A stretch of DNA of 64,000 nt from SIG454 sp045646365 (GCA_045646365.1 JAZRKP010000084.1:1-64000); one strand, 5' to 3'. Shown: positions 18,700 through 28,920, counted from the first letter of the stretch. The notes: generated from the sequence alone by a model not told the origin. Numbers and translations are program-made.

Positions 18700-21372
18700 T
18701 TATTTATAAACAAGTATACCAACCGGAGTAATTGCCTCTTTCCTTATAACTACTCTTGAGCCTCCGTCTCCAAAGTTTTTTGCATCTTTTATATCCGCAA
18801 TACTGCCTATATAAAACTTTTCTTTTGAAGCGTTTTTATCATAAACAACAATAGGTGCTTTTGATGTGTCATACATCTGAACCGCTTCTCCGCCCTTATG
18901 AGTGCTTAAATGGAGCATATTACCTTTTATATAGGCGACATTCCCTAAAATAAAGTTTGAGTAATCTGCTCTTAAATGATGCCACGCCATTCTGTCTTTG
19001 ATAAATCCAGACCAGCCTTGCGCATTACCCGGCATTTCGTAGTTCGGGTCTTCGTTATCATAAATTTTCTGTACAACTCTCACAAAATCTTTATCACCAA
19101 CAGAATACTTCCTTATTCCGACCACATCGGATTCAGAAAGGTCGTCAAGGCTATTCATATTGAGGAGCTGTGCATCATCCTCTATAAGATATGTAACCTT
19201 TTCTCCGCCAAAACTATACCCATCGATTGTTCGGCACACATCCCCATTTTCATCAATGGCCGTTCCGTAACCTTCAAAGATTACACCTTCGTTTATCCTG
19301 TCCTGAAGCTCTCGTGTTTCTTCAGTTCTTATTATAATAGAAGCAAAATCCTCATCACCGACACGGTATCCCGCAACAGTTGTCTGTGTAAACGCCGCAA
19401 TTTTGTTTATCTCATACACATCGAAATAAAGCTGTTTGTTATCTCTTATTTCATCATATGTAGTTCCTATGTACGGCACTTCCATTACAAGAGTCTTTTC
19501 ATTAACTGCAATCTGCTGATTTGCACCATCATAAAACAAACTCAATGCAGGAGCATAAATTTTCTTTGAAGTTGCTCCGTCTCCACAAACCTTGATAGAA
19601 TTTTCATCTTCTCCGCAGGTATCAATTTCTTTGATTTTTCCGTCTGAATTCAACTTATAGCGAATCATTTGCATTTTTATCTGACCATTCTCCTCAAGAT
19701 TTGGAAAACGGCCTGATATATTCTGCGTTCCATTGACTTTTTCTTCATCAAAGATAATTTTTTCAGCAAAAGAAAGCTCTAAAAATTCCTTATTCTGATT
19801 ATAAAGTTCAATCAGATTTTCTCCATCACCAAAATCACCCTCTTTATAAGCCACACGGAAAGCGTATGCAAATATCCAGTTAGAATTTAAGTCAAACTCT
19901 ATATAAGCCACTCTTCCGAAAATGTCTGTTCCAACCTGACAATTTACTCCAACTTTCAATTTATCACCTTGGTTTTCATAACATTTTGGAATAATCTCAT
20001 ATTTATTATCACCAATTTTAATTGTGGTATATTCTTTTCCACGGCTTATAGATTGAATTACCCCTGTATATTTTTCTATACTTTTATGTATCTCAACAGA
20101 CTGTCCGTATTTAGCGATGGTCAAAACATCATTTTCCGCATAATCTAATTTTTTTACCGGCATTCCGCTTTCATAAAATTTTATATATTCATATTTGTTA
20201 AGGTCAAGAGAATTTATCGCATTATTCTTTTCTACCAAAATATTCGTATCTTTTGCGTAAACTCCCACAACAAAACTTTCGTATGATTTCAGAATAACAA
20301 TGTCAAATTTGGTATTTCCTTCTGTCTTTCGTAATGTTATTGTTCCACATTCAAAATCATCGTAAAGTTTTTCAACATCTTCATCAATTCTTACTCCGTT
20401 GAAAACATAAACCGCGCCTCTTGATATGTTCGCATTTCGTATATTTCCACTTTCAGTATAATATGAAATAGTATAATTATTATATCCGTCAAAATTGTCA
20501 GCTTCTATCGTAACAGTCTCATTTTTGCCGTACTCCCATATATAAAACAAAGTGTTTACATCTTCTGACTCTTTTTTATAAAGTCCTCTTACCTTTACTC
20601 CAAGATATAAACAATCCTCAAAATTTACAGCCTGACCCTCCGTTTTGAAGGTTTTTCCACCAATAATCATTCTGCCTTGTTCGATTTTACTGGCATCAGT
20701 TATTGATACTCCGAATGTACTCTCAATTACTCCCTCATAAGTATATACATCGTTGTATCGGCTGAGCAATGTTTCCTGCGTGGGGTAAAAGTCAACAGAA
20801 TCGGAATTATAGTTTCTGTCATGCAGAGTTGCCGTTGATGCATCAAAAAGCACTTTAGCACATTCCGAAACCGTAAATGTTTCACTCTTAACTGTCTCCG
20901 ACAATATATCAAATTTTTTAGCTGTGGCCAGGTATCCCATTGGGTATCCTCCGTTTAAGTTCCCCAAAACACCATATCCGCAAGCCTCTGTCAGCATTTT
21001 GTATGCTTCCTCATAAAAAATTGGTCTGTCAGGTTCAAAATTCCCGTTAACTCCGCCCGAAATGATATTATTTTCATAAAGCATCGCAAGAACTCCGCAA
21101 TAAGGGCTTCCTTTTGGAACATCAAGGAAATAAACTTTCGGATCTTCTACAGGCTTTAAATTCATTAAGTTCGCCAGATATGTTGCAAACTCCCCTCGTG
21201 TAACTGTTTTGGATAGAGCACTCTCTCCGTCAGGAATCTGCATTATTCCTAATGTTTTCATTACATCAACCTCTTCCTGATAAAGAGATTTTTCATCAAG
21301 AGCAGAAGTCCTGATTCCGAAAACGGTAAAAATGCTTATCAAAACTATTGTTAAAGCTAAAACTCTCTTCAA
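18700..21372 (-). CDS. Large SLH-domain surface protein (pair member 2, operon 1)
   Basis: The frame is open from an ATG at 21396, but AAGGAGGG lies just before GTG (21375) and TTG (21372); TTG at 21372 has the best spacing and begins directly with the KRVLALTIVLIS signal peptide. The 890-residue product has one to two N-terminal SLH-like repeats (QEEVDVMKTLGIM and YFLDVPKGSPY to the EEAYKML segment), followed by many beta strands. It resembles the protein at 59078 in size, N-terminus (GGYPMGYLATAKK) and layout. SLH repeats bind secondary wall polymers. It follows the Gly-linker SLH gene by 13 bp, as its paralogue does in operon 2. Function beyond surface location is unknown. Confidence 0.75.
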   Translation of the reverse strand: MKRVLALTIVLISIFTVFGIRTSALDEKSLYQEEVDVMKTLGIMQIPDGESALSKTVTRGEFATYLANLMNLKPVEDPKVYFLDVPKGSPYCGVLAMLYENNIISGGVNGNFEPDRPIFYEEAYKMLTEACGYGVLGNLNGGYPMGYLATAKKFDILSETVKSETFTVSECAKVLFDASTATLHDRNYNSDSVDFYPTQETLLSRYNDVYTYEGVIESTFGVSITDASKIEQGRMIIGGKTFKTEGQAVNFEDCLYLGVKVRGLYKKESEDVNTLFYIWEYGKNETVTIEADNFDGYNNYTISYYTESGNIRNANISRGAVYVFNGVRIDEDVEKLYDDFECGTITLRKTEGNTKFDIVILKSYESFVVGVYAKDTNILVEKNNAINSLDLNKYEYIKFYESGMPVKKLDYAENDVLTIAKYGQSVEIHKSIEKYTGVIQSISRGKEYTTIKIGDNKYEIIPKCYENQGDKLKVGVNCQVGTDIFGRVAYIEFDLNSNWIFAYAFRVAYKEGDFGDGENLIELYNQNKEFLELSFAEKIIFDEEKVNGTQNISGRFPNLEENGQIKMQMIRYKLNSDGKIKEIDTCGEDENSIKVCGDGATSKKIYAPALSLFYDGANQQIAVNEKTLVMEVPYIGTTYDEIRDNKQLYFDVYEINKIAAFTQTTVAGYRVGDEDFASIIIRTEETRELQDRINEGVIFEGYGTAIDENGDVCRTIDGYSFGGEKVTYLIEDDAQLLNMNSLDDLSESDVVGIRKYSVGDKDFVRVVQKIYDNEDPNYEMPGNAQGWSGFIKDRMAWHHLRADYSNFILGNVAYIKGNMLHLSTHKGGEAVQMYDTSKAPIVVYDKNASKEKFYIGSIADIKDAKNFGDGGSRVVIRKEAITPVGILVYK

Positions 21373-21385
21373 CACGAGCCCTCCT

Positions 21386-23014
21386 TTATAAATCATATTT
21401 CTTCATAACATTATAGATGATTACCGCTGCCTCCGCTCGGGTTATATCTGCTTTCGGACTCAAATTCCCCGTGTTATCTCCTTTTATGATTCCGCAGGAC
21501 GAAAGAACATCTACCGCCTCCATTGCATAATCGGAAACACTGCTTTCATCATTGAAGTTTTTAACAACATCACCGTTTTCAGCACGTTTTATGTATTTTA
21601 AGGCGTTATACATCATAACAACAGCATCTTGTCTTAAAATATTCTGTCCGCTTCCAAAAACTGTATCTGAAATCCCGTTAATAACCCTACACCCATGTGC
21701 TCTGCGCACATATTCATAATACCAGCTATCCTTATTTACATCTGTAAATTTAAAATCAGGTGAAACAACATTGAAGTTGAACAAAGAAACAATCATTTTG
21801 GCAAATTCCTCCCTTGTCACATTTGCGCCAGGGTCAAACTTACCATTACCTTTTCCGTTTACAATACCCTTTGTTGCAAGAGTCTCTACTGCATTTTCAG
21901 CCCATTCATATCCGTTCATATCAGCAAAACGACTTGTCGGTTTCTTATCAGGTGTTTCCGTTTTAATGTCTTCAACCTCAAGAACTCCAACTCCCGAAGA
22001 ACCTTTGCCGAAAGAGCCTCCTCCACCGCCGCCGGATGAACCTCCACCGCCACCGCCTGACGGAGCATTTTTAAGTTCGGTTATTTTATCATTAAGAACC
22101 TTATAATTTGAATAACTTCCCTCTGCAAGCTTTCCTGCAACATTTAAGGAAACCGAACTATGTGACAAATTCATTTCTGAATGATTTTCTGATATAATAT
22201 TAACTATATCCCCGTTTCCACTTGGATTTTCTATTCTTTCAAGTAAAACAGCTTCTTTCAGTGCTTTTTCAAAATCATTAACTGTTTTAAAGCTTTTCTT
22301 GGTGAGGCGACGAACTATTTCTGTATCAAAACTATCTTTATACCATTTTTCATATTCAGAACCTTGTAATCCGATAATTTCTTCATTTCCTGCTATAAAG
22401 TTAATCATTCCGCAATTAAACTCAGCAACTTTCAAAGCTTTTTTCAGTAGTAAGATATTATTTTCGGTATTTGAATCAAGTGTTCCCTTCGAGTTATATA
22501 TAACATTAACAAGGTCTTTAAGAACAGAGTCAAAGTTATCAGATGTAAGCCCAAGCTCATTCCTACATTCTTTTAATACCGTTTCAAGTTCTTCTCCTTG
22601 TGAAACAGTTTTTAACCTTTCAATAGCAGATTCTGCCTGACTCTTTATAATAACTTCGATTTCGTCGTATATATTTTCTGTTTCATCATCAACGCCCAAA
22701 ATAACACTGTATACGCCGCTGTTCTCAACCATGAAATCAACAACAATATCTCCATTTTCATCAACAGTTTTATTGTCTGCATAAACAAACGCATCTGTGT
22801 CTATGTTTTCCCATTCTGCATCATTCCATATTTTATCAACATCAGTAACACTTATTGTTACGCCTTTTCCCGCAGTTTCTTCGGAAAGACTTTTTTCATA
22901 ATTAACCATTCCGTCACCGAAAAACACAGGGTATTCCGTTGCACATACACAAGAAGAAACAACCAATACAGCAGATACACTAAAACTCATAAGCTTTAAA
23001 ATCAAGTTTTTCAT
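21386..23014 (-). CDS. SLH-anchor protein with Gly-rich linker (pair member 1, operon 1)
   Basis: The 542-residue protein has an N-terminal signal peptide (about 1-25), a beta region, a long helical region, a linker of about 25 residues made almost only of Gly and Ser (about 312-340), and three SLH repeats at the C-terminus. The repeats start near RFADMNGYEWAENA, FKFTDVNKDSWYYEY and NFNDESSVSDYAME. Three C-terminal SLH repeats usually give non-covalent attachment to pyruvylated wall polymer. The helical part may present partners. It has the same order of parts as the protein at 61648. AGGAGA precedes the start. Confidence 0.85.
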   Translation of the reverse strand: MKNLILKLMSFSVSAVLVVSSCVCATEYPVFFGDGMVNYEKSLSEETAGKGVTISVTDVDKIWNDAEWENIDTDAFVYADNKTVDENGDIVVDFMVENSGVYSVILGVDDETENIYDEIEVIIKSQAESAIERLKTVSQGEELETVLKECRNELGLTSDNFDSVLKDLVNVIYNSKGTLDSNTENNILLLKKALKVAEFNCGMINFIAGNEEIIGLQGSEYEKWYKDSFDTEIVRRLTKKSFKTVNDFEKALKEAVLLERIENPSGNGDIVNIISENHSEMNLSHSSVSLNVAGKLAEGSYSNYKVLNDKITELKNAPSGGGGGGSSGGGGGGSFGKGSSGVGVLEVEDIKTETPDKKPTSRFADMNGYEWAENAVETLATKGIVNGKGNGKFDPGANVTREEFAKMIVSLFNFNVVSPDFKFTDVNKDSWYYEYVRRAHGCRVINGISDTVFGSGQNILRQDAVVMMYNALKYIKRAENGDVVKNFNDESSVSDYAMEAVDVLSSCGIIKGDNTGNLSPKADITRAEAAVIIYNVMKKYDL

Positions 23015-23032
23015 TACTGCCTTCTCCTCTCT

Positions 23033-26000
23033 TTATTTAATCAATTCAATATAAGTAAACAATGATGAATCTTTGAATGTTCCGATACCTGAAGCATATT
23101 CCATCCATCCTCGTCGGCCTGTTCCGTCATTGTCATTTACCAACATAGAAAATCCCATAATATCCCCTTGTGCAGGAGTTCTTTCCTCTGTCGAAATAAT
23201 CTCTCGCCACGGAACTTTCATTTCATAATGGGTATATCCGTCATATCTACCTATTTTAACTTCGCAGTTTTCAATCTGTCCTGAGGGGTGTGTGCTTTGT
23301 GAACTCCAACGATAAACAATAGCTTCACCTTGCGAAATTCCCATTCCAAGTTCTTCAAATGTACGGTTTGAATTTCCGATAACAACCTCATTGACCGTAC
23401 CGTATAATAATCCAAATTGAATACTGTCATCACGCCATATATACGCCTTTTGCGTTTCATCAGGGTTATAATACCAAACATCATCAAGTGCTTTTACTGA
23501 ATAATAAAGATTTTCTTCATCCCATTGAACTATACAATTAAAAGATAAATCATTTTTACCTTTCCAGTTTTCAATTTTTGAAAATGATAAATCTTCAGCG
23601 TACAGTGCAACATTTTCATCCCATTCACCAACTTCAATCTTACCATCTATTATTGGTTTCTCGTCTGCATAGCTTGCAGCAGTAAAATCCATTTTAGCCG
23701 CCTTTGAAACAGTTGCACCGTTATTAAATTTAATATCTGCATCAACTGTATACATCCCCAGTGTCTTCAAAGTCGGGAGTTCAACAAGCACCTCTGCTGT
23801 ATCCCCGGGGCCTATAGGCCCTGTTGGAACAGATACAAGTTTTGCAAAATCTGATGGCAAATTAAATTTAATTTTTCCGTTTAAGATATTCTGTTTAGAG
23901 TTATTTTTGACATTTACGATACCAATCCAGTTTTTTGGATTTTCAGGATTTTTTATTCTTTTTCCAAAGCTTATTTCCGCAACATCACCTTCACAAGCCA
24001 CATATAAATCTATCGCCTGAACATTTTTGCCATCTTTTTTAATATACACGGTAAAAGAAGTCTCTTCAAATACTTCATCAGGCAGATAAAGTCCGATTTC
24101 AGCCTTATTATTTATAAATTCAACAGACTTTTCAAGAGTTATATTATTAGGCAACTTAACCTCTACGCTTTGGTTTCCGTTATATTTTGAACTAATTTCA
24201 AAACGCACGCAATCATTTATAATCCCCATTTGCGAAATTTTCTCTGCTTCATACAAGTTATCACACATTTGAATTTTCGAAAATTTTCCAACGATATACT
24301 TTACCTGGTCAGTTACAGAAATCGTAAATATTCCATTCTCTCCGCAAACCGTACTGCTATTTCCCCATATATCGTAAATTGTTATTTTGTCACACCCTAA
24401 ATTTAATGTAACTATTTTTTTCTCTCCCGTTGACCAAATGGCAAGCATATCCTCATCTTTTAGTGTCTTTTTATAATGTGCTGTCCATAGATTTTCGTCA
24501 CCTAAATCAACAGGTGCAACAGCTTCCGCATCTCTAAGCATATAATTCATTGCCGCAACAGCAATATACGCCGGTTTTGCACTTGCAGCCACTCCGGTTT
24601 CGTTATTCTCTTTCACAGGGCCTAAAACAACACCAAAGCAACTTTCATTACTATATCTGTTCTGTGCTTTATGTTCAATAAGTTCATAAGCTGACACCTC
24701 ATGAGCGAGTCCTCTTACATTCAGTGTTAAATACTGACGGGTCAGAATATTTGCCGAGTCTTTATATGTTACATTGACACCAAATCCGTTATGGTAACCA
24801 TACTCCGTAAGCCAGAATTCCATATCAGGTCTGCCATTTTCCTCTGCAAGTTTCCTGTAATGCTCAATAGTTTCAATATGATATTCTGGCTCAATGCTAT
24901 ACGGATGAAGGGTTATTGCATCAAAATCTATCTCAAATATTCCGTTCTTTATAAGATTATCAAAAAATACGTGAGAATTATATTTATCTGCCGGGTTGGC
25001 AATACATCCTATCCCCACCTTAAATTCCGGATTATATTCCTTAACAATTTTAACCGTTCTTCTTGCCAGCTCAACATATTGGTCAGGCTGACTTTTATGT
25101 CCCCATAAATTTGGCTCATTCCAAAGTTCAAACTTTTTTGCTCCTGAAAATTCCATAACATAACGAACATATTTTTCCCACTCTGCATAGTGATACTCCG
25201 TTGTCGGAATTGTAAGATGGTCTCCACCTGTTATGGTTCTGTTACCAAGTCCCAGATATATAACATTTTCATTTTCTTCGCCAAATCTCTTCTCTGTGGC
25301 AGAATTGATATTATAAAAATGCGTTTGAGGATTAAACCCTCTTGTTGGGTTATATATATGCTCCCACGCATACGCATCTCTGTATCCTCCGGCATTAGAT
25401 TTGGAAATCAGTTCAATATAGGCATCCCCATCATTGAATATTCCGCCCTCTCTGCCGACATGTATGTTATACTGGTAATGCTTATTAACAACTCCATCCT
25501 CCGCCTGTAAAACATAAGAACATGGAACAGTATAGCTTGAACTCGTCTTTTCGTTTTTAATATCTATACAAAAGTCATATAACCCAAATCTGTCAAATTC
25601 AACCTCCGTCTCTTTTATAATAAGTTCCTTTGGTGCAAATGTTATCGTTTCGGAATTTTTCCACGAAACAGAGCCATTTTCATTTTTTAAAGAATATGTA
25701 ATTTCATACTCCCCTTCTTCATTCAGACGATTAACAAATTCAATTTTAAATTTATTTTCTGTTACAGGAGTGAAAATATTTCCTATTTCATCCGTTGTGA
25801 CATTCGTTTTAATCGGATTCTTTCCCGGAATTTTTGTAACCTTTATACTTCTTATAACAATCGGGTTTTGTCCGAGTGCCGCATTTTGTACTCTTTCAGG
25901 CCAGTAGGAAGTGATACAAAAGTCTGCTTTATTCCCGTCAAAATCTGTCATTCTGTCTCCGAAATACGCATCTGTCAAAGTAAAACTCGTTTTAGTCCAC

Positions 26001-26401
26001 ACACCTGTATTTCTGACATATTTCATATGATTATCATACTTAACCCCTGTCTCAGAATCATACTGAACAGTAAACCAGGAATTGTAATCATCATAATATT
26101 CTACCGTAATCTCGAATTCTGTTCCGTCAGTTACATCCTTGGAAAAACTATTGTCAAGGTCTACAAAAATTTTCTGTCCCGCCTCGCCCTTTGAGGTATC
26201 AAGGCTCCAGCCGGTAAGGCCGCCTCTTGAATCCACAATACCTCCGCCGGCCTTTGACCTCGTTGCTTCAAGATTTTTACACTCTGCATTCTCTGATGTA
26301 AGATAAGCGACCGCAACATCATTCTCCGCTGCATAGTAAGGTATATCTGATATTGTGAAGATAATACACATACTCAATAAAATCGAAATGACTTTTCTCA
26401 T
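23033..26401 (-). CDS. Secreted clan GH-A glycosidase with C-terminal CBM9-like domain
   Basis: The 1122-residue product has a signal peptide (about 1-25), an N-terminal CBM-like beta domain to about 190, an Ig-like part, then a TIM barrel with acid/base Glu429 in FELWNEPNLW and nucleophile Glu533 in FWLTEYGYH. Beta domains of about 250 residues follow, and the end (about 930-1122) is CBM9-like with IDGKIEVGEWDE and WRDDSIQFGL segments. The catalytic domain is paralogous to that of the gene at 15948. An AAAGGAGG site precedes the ATG, which overlaps the preceding gene's TGA by 4 bp. It most likely cleaves an external polysaccharide; the linkage is unknown. It lacks the shared C-terminal signature. 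Confidence 0.8.
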   Translation of the reverse strand: MRKVISILLSMCIIFTISDIPYYAAENDVAVAYLTSENAECKNLEATRSKAGGGIVDSRGGLTGWSLDTSKGEAGQKIFVDLDNSFSKDVTDGTEFEITVEYYDDYNSWFTVQYDSETGVKYDNHMKYVRNTGVWTKTSFTLTDAYFGDRMTDFDGNKADFCITSYWPERVQNAALGQNPIVIRSIKVTKIPGKNPIKTNVTTDEIGNIFTPVTENKFKIEFVNRLNEEGEYEITYSLKNENGSVSWKNSETITFAPKELIIKETEVEFDRFGLYDFCIDIKNEKTSSSYTVPCSYVLQAEDGVVNKHYQYNIHVGREGGIFNDGDAYIELISKSNAGGYRDAYAWEHIYNPTRGFNPQTHFYNINSATEKRFGEENENVIYLGLGNRTITGGDHLTIPTTEYHYAEWEKYVRYVMEFSGAKKFELWNEPNLWGHKSQPDQYVELARRTVKIVKEYNPEFKVGIGCIANPADKYNSHVFFDNLIKNGIFEIDFDAITLHPYSIEPEYHIETIEHYRKLAEENGRPDMEFWLTEYGYHNGFGVNVTYKDSANILTRQYLTLNVRGLAHEVSAYELIEHKAQNRYSNESCFGVVLGPVKENNETGVAASAKPAYIAVAAMNYMLRDAEAVAPVDLGDENLWTAHYKKTLKDEDMLAIWSTGEKKIVTLNLGCDKITIYDIWGNSSTVCGENGIFTISVTDQVKYIVGKFSKIQMCDNLYEAEKISQMGIINDCVRFEISSKYNGNQSVEVKLPNNITLEKSVEFINNKAEIGLYLPDEVFEETSFTVYIKKDGKNVQAIDLYVACEGDVAEISFGKRIKNPENPKNWIGIVNVKNNSKQNILNGKIKFNLPSDFAKLVSVPTGPIGPGDTAEVLVELPTLKTLGMYTVDADIKFNNGATVSKAAKMDFTAASYADEKPIIDGKIEVGEWDENVALYAEDLSFSKIENWKGKNDLSFNCIVQWDEENLYYSVKALDDVWYYNPDETQKAYIWRDDSIQFGLLYGTVNEVVIGNSNRTFEELGMGISQGEAIVYRWSSQSTHPSGQIENCEVKIGRYDGYTHYEMKVPWREIISTEERTPAQGDIMGFSMLVNDNDGTGRRGWMEYASGIGTFKDSSLFTYIELIK

Positions 26402-27423
26402 TTTAATACCTCCTTTGATGTCGCCAAAGCAATAAATCTCTTCCCTTTATCATTTACTGCACAATAGTAATGATATACAATCCCATTATGCTTTAACACG
26501 CAACTTTTATGTGCGTGAATATTTTCCCATTCATATTCACTTTTTATCAGAGGTTCGCCTGTCCAGGAAGTCCAGTTTATCAAATCTTTAGAAACTGCAA
26601 AGGTATTGTATGCTCCTTCTCCTTTAATCAGCCTGAAATAAAACATAACATAAATGTCGCCAATTCTCGTCACCTGTGGATCTCCTGAAATAATGCTACC
26701 CTTAATCGTTTCCGCTTCATTTATAATAGGCTGACTCCCCAATCTTTCCCAATGCTCAGCATCCTCTGAAACAGCCAGATATATTCTTTCTTTATTTTGA
26801 TTGTCACGAACATTATAAAAATTTATATATTTATATCCCGTTTCTTTTTTCTCGTCAATAAGCATATTGCTTTTGTATATAGTTTTTTTCTCATAACGCC
26901 TTGCATCAATGTCAAAAGGTGAAAGAATAGGCTCTTTAAATTTTATAAACCCGGATGCATTTACAGGACTATCAGAATACGCAAGACCCATATGTAGCGG
27001 GTCAGGTTCATATCCATCGCACGCCCCTCCTAGATATGCCATATAATACTTTCCATTAACACAGGTGATTTCATTTGTCCCATCAAAATTCATATCAACA
27101 AATGCAGCATATCCTCCGCATTGTTTTGAATCCCATGAACCGTTGTCACTTCTCTTCAATATTGCGCCTTCATATTTCCAGTTTATCAAATCCTCACTTG
27201 ACGAAAAATGTGTTTCATATCCCGATACATTAGTGTCATATGAAATTCTCACATAATACATATACCATTTGCCATTATATTTAAATACTGTCGGACTATC
27301 TGCCATATAATCATCAAACTCAACAATAGCACCATACTTATATGGAGTTTTTATTATATCGTATATTTGATTAACTTCATTAGTATCTATTTTTTCTAAA
27401 TTTTGACATCTTAATTCTATCAT
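26398..27423 (-). CDS. Five-bladed beta-propeller glycosidase-like protein (GH43/GH117-like)
   Basis: This 341-residue protein has no signal peptide. Blade motifs typical of the GH43/GH32/GH117 superfamily recur: MADSPTVFKYNGKWYMYYV, SSSEDLINWKYEG, ISGDPQVTRIGDIYVMFY and AVSKDLINWTSW. The first Asp (MADSP) matches the usual catalytic base position. It is the first gene of operon 1, directly behind the promoter facing the AraC regulator, and its stop overlaps the next start by 4 bp. It should act in the cytoplasm on oligosaccharides. I cannot choose between a hydrolase and a phosphorylase within this fold. Confidence 0.7.
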   Translation of the reverse strand: MIELRCQNLEKIDTNEVNQIYDIIKTPYKYGAIVEFDDYMADSPTVFKYNGKWYMYYVRISYDTNVSGYETHFSSSEDLINWKYEGAILKRSDNGSWDSKQCGGYAAFVDMNFDGTNEITCVNGKYYMAYLGGACDGYEPDPLHMGLAYSDSPVNASGFIKFKEPILSPFDIDARRYEKKTIYKSNMLIDEKKETGYKYINFYNVRDNQNKERIYLAVSEDAEHWERLGSQPIINEAETIKGSIISGDPQVTRIGDIYVMFYFRLIKGEGAYNTFAVSKDLINWTSWTGEPLIKSEYEWENIHAHKSCVLKHNGIVYHYYCAVNDKGKRFIALATSKEVLK

Positions 27424-27451
27424 AATGTATTCCTTTCGCTGAAGATAATTA

Positions 27452-27480
27452 TTGACATTTCCATATTCATAGTATATAAT
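27452..27480 (+). promoter_or_regulatory. Consensus sigma-70-type promoter for AraC gene at 27534
   Basis: TTGACA (27452-27457), 17 bp, TATAAT (27475-27480): a perfect match. Its -10 overlaps the -10 of the opposing promoter. Direct repeats ATTTCCATA at 27457-27465 and 27481-27489, 24 bp apart, flank the -10 and are candidate regulator sites. Confidence 0.85.
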
Positions 27481-27499
27481 ATTTCCATAGTCAGTTCAA
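27471..27499 (-). promoter_or_regulatory. Promoter of carbohydrate operon 1
   Basis: On the minus strand TTGAAC (27494-27499), 17 bp, TATACT (27471-27476). It directs transcription into the gene starting at 27423. It lies face to face with the AraC promoter and overlaps it almost completely, so the two cannot be open at once. Confidence 0.7.
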
Positions 27500-27533
27500 T
27501 GACAAAAACAAAGAATAGGTGAAAAAAATTGAT

Positions 27534-28319
27534 ATGATAAATTACAATAACTGCCAATTTGAAGCAAGCATTGCAGGGGCTTTTTATACAGATAAGGATT
27601 GGATTCATCCCACAACTTCTATTGAAACATACGAAATCATTCTCGTTTTAAATGGTACTGTTTATATCGAAGAAGATGGAAAACCCTATACCTTAAAGCG
27701 AAATAATATGCTTTTGCTTGAACCCGGGAAAACACATGGAGGCTTTAAAACAAGTACCGGACTTACTTCTTTTTATTGGGTACATTTTTATGCATCTGAT
27801 GTAAAAGAACTTCCTCCTATCCCCAAATTGATTACTGATTTCGACGAAAGCCATATATTTAAAGAATACCTGCATCTTAAAGAATTATCAAATTATGAAT
27901 CAGAATTTCTTGACATCTCACTTTTATATTTGCTGACAAAAATTTCACAACACAAAAGATTCAATATAAATTCGACATCTTCAAAGCTTGCAAATGAAGT
28001 ATATGAATATATAAGAATGAACGCAAGCCCCAATCTTTCGATGGCAAAAGTATCAGAACATTTCGGTGTTACTCATGAGCATCTTACAAGACTTGTCAAC
28101 AAACATTTTGGGATTGGAATGAAAAAAATAAACGATGACTTTTTAATTACATCTATAAATGTTATGCTCGCCAACACAAATTACTCCGTAAAAGAAATTG
28201 CTGATATTTTACAATTTGAAGATACAAATATTTTCCTCAAATTTTACAAATATCATACAGGAATTTCTCCTACCCGATACAGAAATATGTATTGTTTCAT
28301 TCATATGAATAATAAATAA
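27534..28319 (+). CDS. AraC-family transcriptional regulator of operon 1
   Basis: The frame opens with GTG at 27519, but that GTG lies inside AATAGGTGA, the likely ribosome binding site, so ATG at 27534 is preferred (261 residues). The N-terminal half is a cupin-like sensor with NGTVYIEEDGKPYTLKRNN and PGKTHGG. The C-terminal half (about residues 160-255) has two helix-turn-helix segments, LSMAKVSEHFGVTHEHLTRL and SVKEIADILQFEDTNIFLKF, as in AraC/XylS activators. It is divergent from operon 1 and so likely senses a sugar from that pathway. Its own promoter overlaps the operon promoter. Confidence 0.85.
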   Translation: MINYNNCQFEASIAGAFYTDKDWIHPTTSIETYEIILVLNGTVYIEEDGKPYTLKRNNMLLLEPGKTHGGFKTSTGLTSFYWVHFYASDVKELPPIPKLITDFDESHIFKEYLHLKELSNYESEFLDISLLYLLTKISQHKRFNINSTSSKLANEVYEYIRMNASPNLSMAKVSEHFGVTHEHLTRLVNKHFGIGMKKINDDFLITSINVMLANTNYSVKEIADILQFEDTNIFLKFYKYHTGISPTRYRNMYCFIHMNNK

Positions 28320-28389
28320 TGTTTTGATTTACATATTTTCATAAATTCACCGAATCTGTACGAAAGCCTTATCCAGAGTCGCTTCGCGG

Positions 28390-28635
28390 TAAAATTACTT
28401 ATGACGTGAAATCTGCTCGCTACGCCTCACATCCACCAACGAATTATGCGTCCTGGATAAAATTATAAAAGGGACATATAGCAAGGATATCCTTTGCCAT
28501 ATGTCCCTTTAACTTGTGTTAGCTTCAATAGAGTAGAAATTCAAACTTTGCTAAAATCTTTAAAACTAAATAACGTCTTCTTCCATTAAATTTATGTGTT
28601 CTTCAAACTTATCCCAGTAGGATTTAAGTGTTTCT
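28390..28635 (-). repeat. Dispersed repeat, copy B
   Basis: It includes the plus-strand segment TAAAATTACTTATGACGTGA, the GGGACATAT hairpin (28468-28510) and the coding tail ending EEHINLMEEDVI on the minus strand. Copy B is the closest to copy A across the whole unit. Confidence 0.75.
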
Positions 28636-28775
28636 CTACTTGTATAAATTTCTATGTTCCAGAAACGGTCAATATATTTTAGTATATCCGACACTGATAG
28701 TGAAGATATAAAGCCATTATCATCAATTCCTACTACAAAGAATGTTCCTGCTATCCGAAATATGCAGATGTGCAA
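28566..28775 (-). pseudogene. C-terminal gene fragment carrying the repeated tail
   Basis: An open stretch of 70 codons from TTG at 28775, with no convincing ribosome binding site. It reads like the C-terminal end of a small globular protein (TFFVVGIDDNGFISSL, RFWNIEIYT) and finishes with RETLKSYWDKFEEHINLMEE, the tail also found fused to a GH88 fragment at 33568. A hairpin followed by T-rich sequence comes next, as expected for a gene end. I do not recognise the family. It may be the least damaged relative of the repeat's parent gene. Confidence 0.45.
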
Positions 28776-28920
28776 TATCGATGTCAGATAAAGAAATTGA
28801 GAGTTTATCCTGGAGTGATTTTATATTAAATATACCTATGGATTATCAATACCTCATTGACTATCTTAAGAGTAAAAGGCTGTATGTTATCGATATTGAA
28901 AATGAAGGGGATGAAATATA

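Noticed and set aside
18976..19569. Plus-strand open frame of 197 codons inside the large SLH gene
   Set aside because: It shadows a real gene and shows no family resemblance or start signal.
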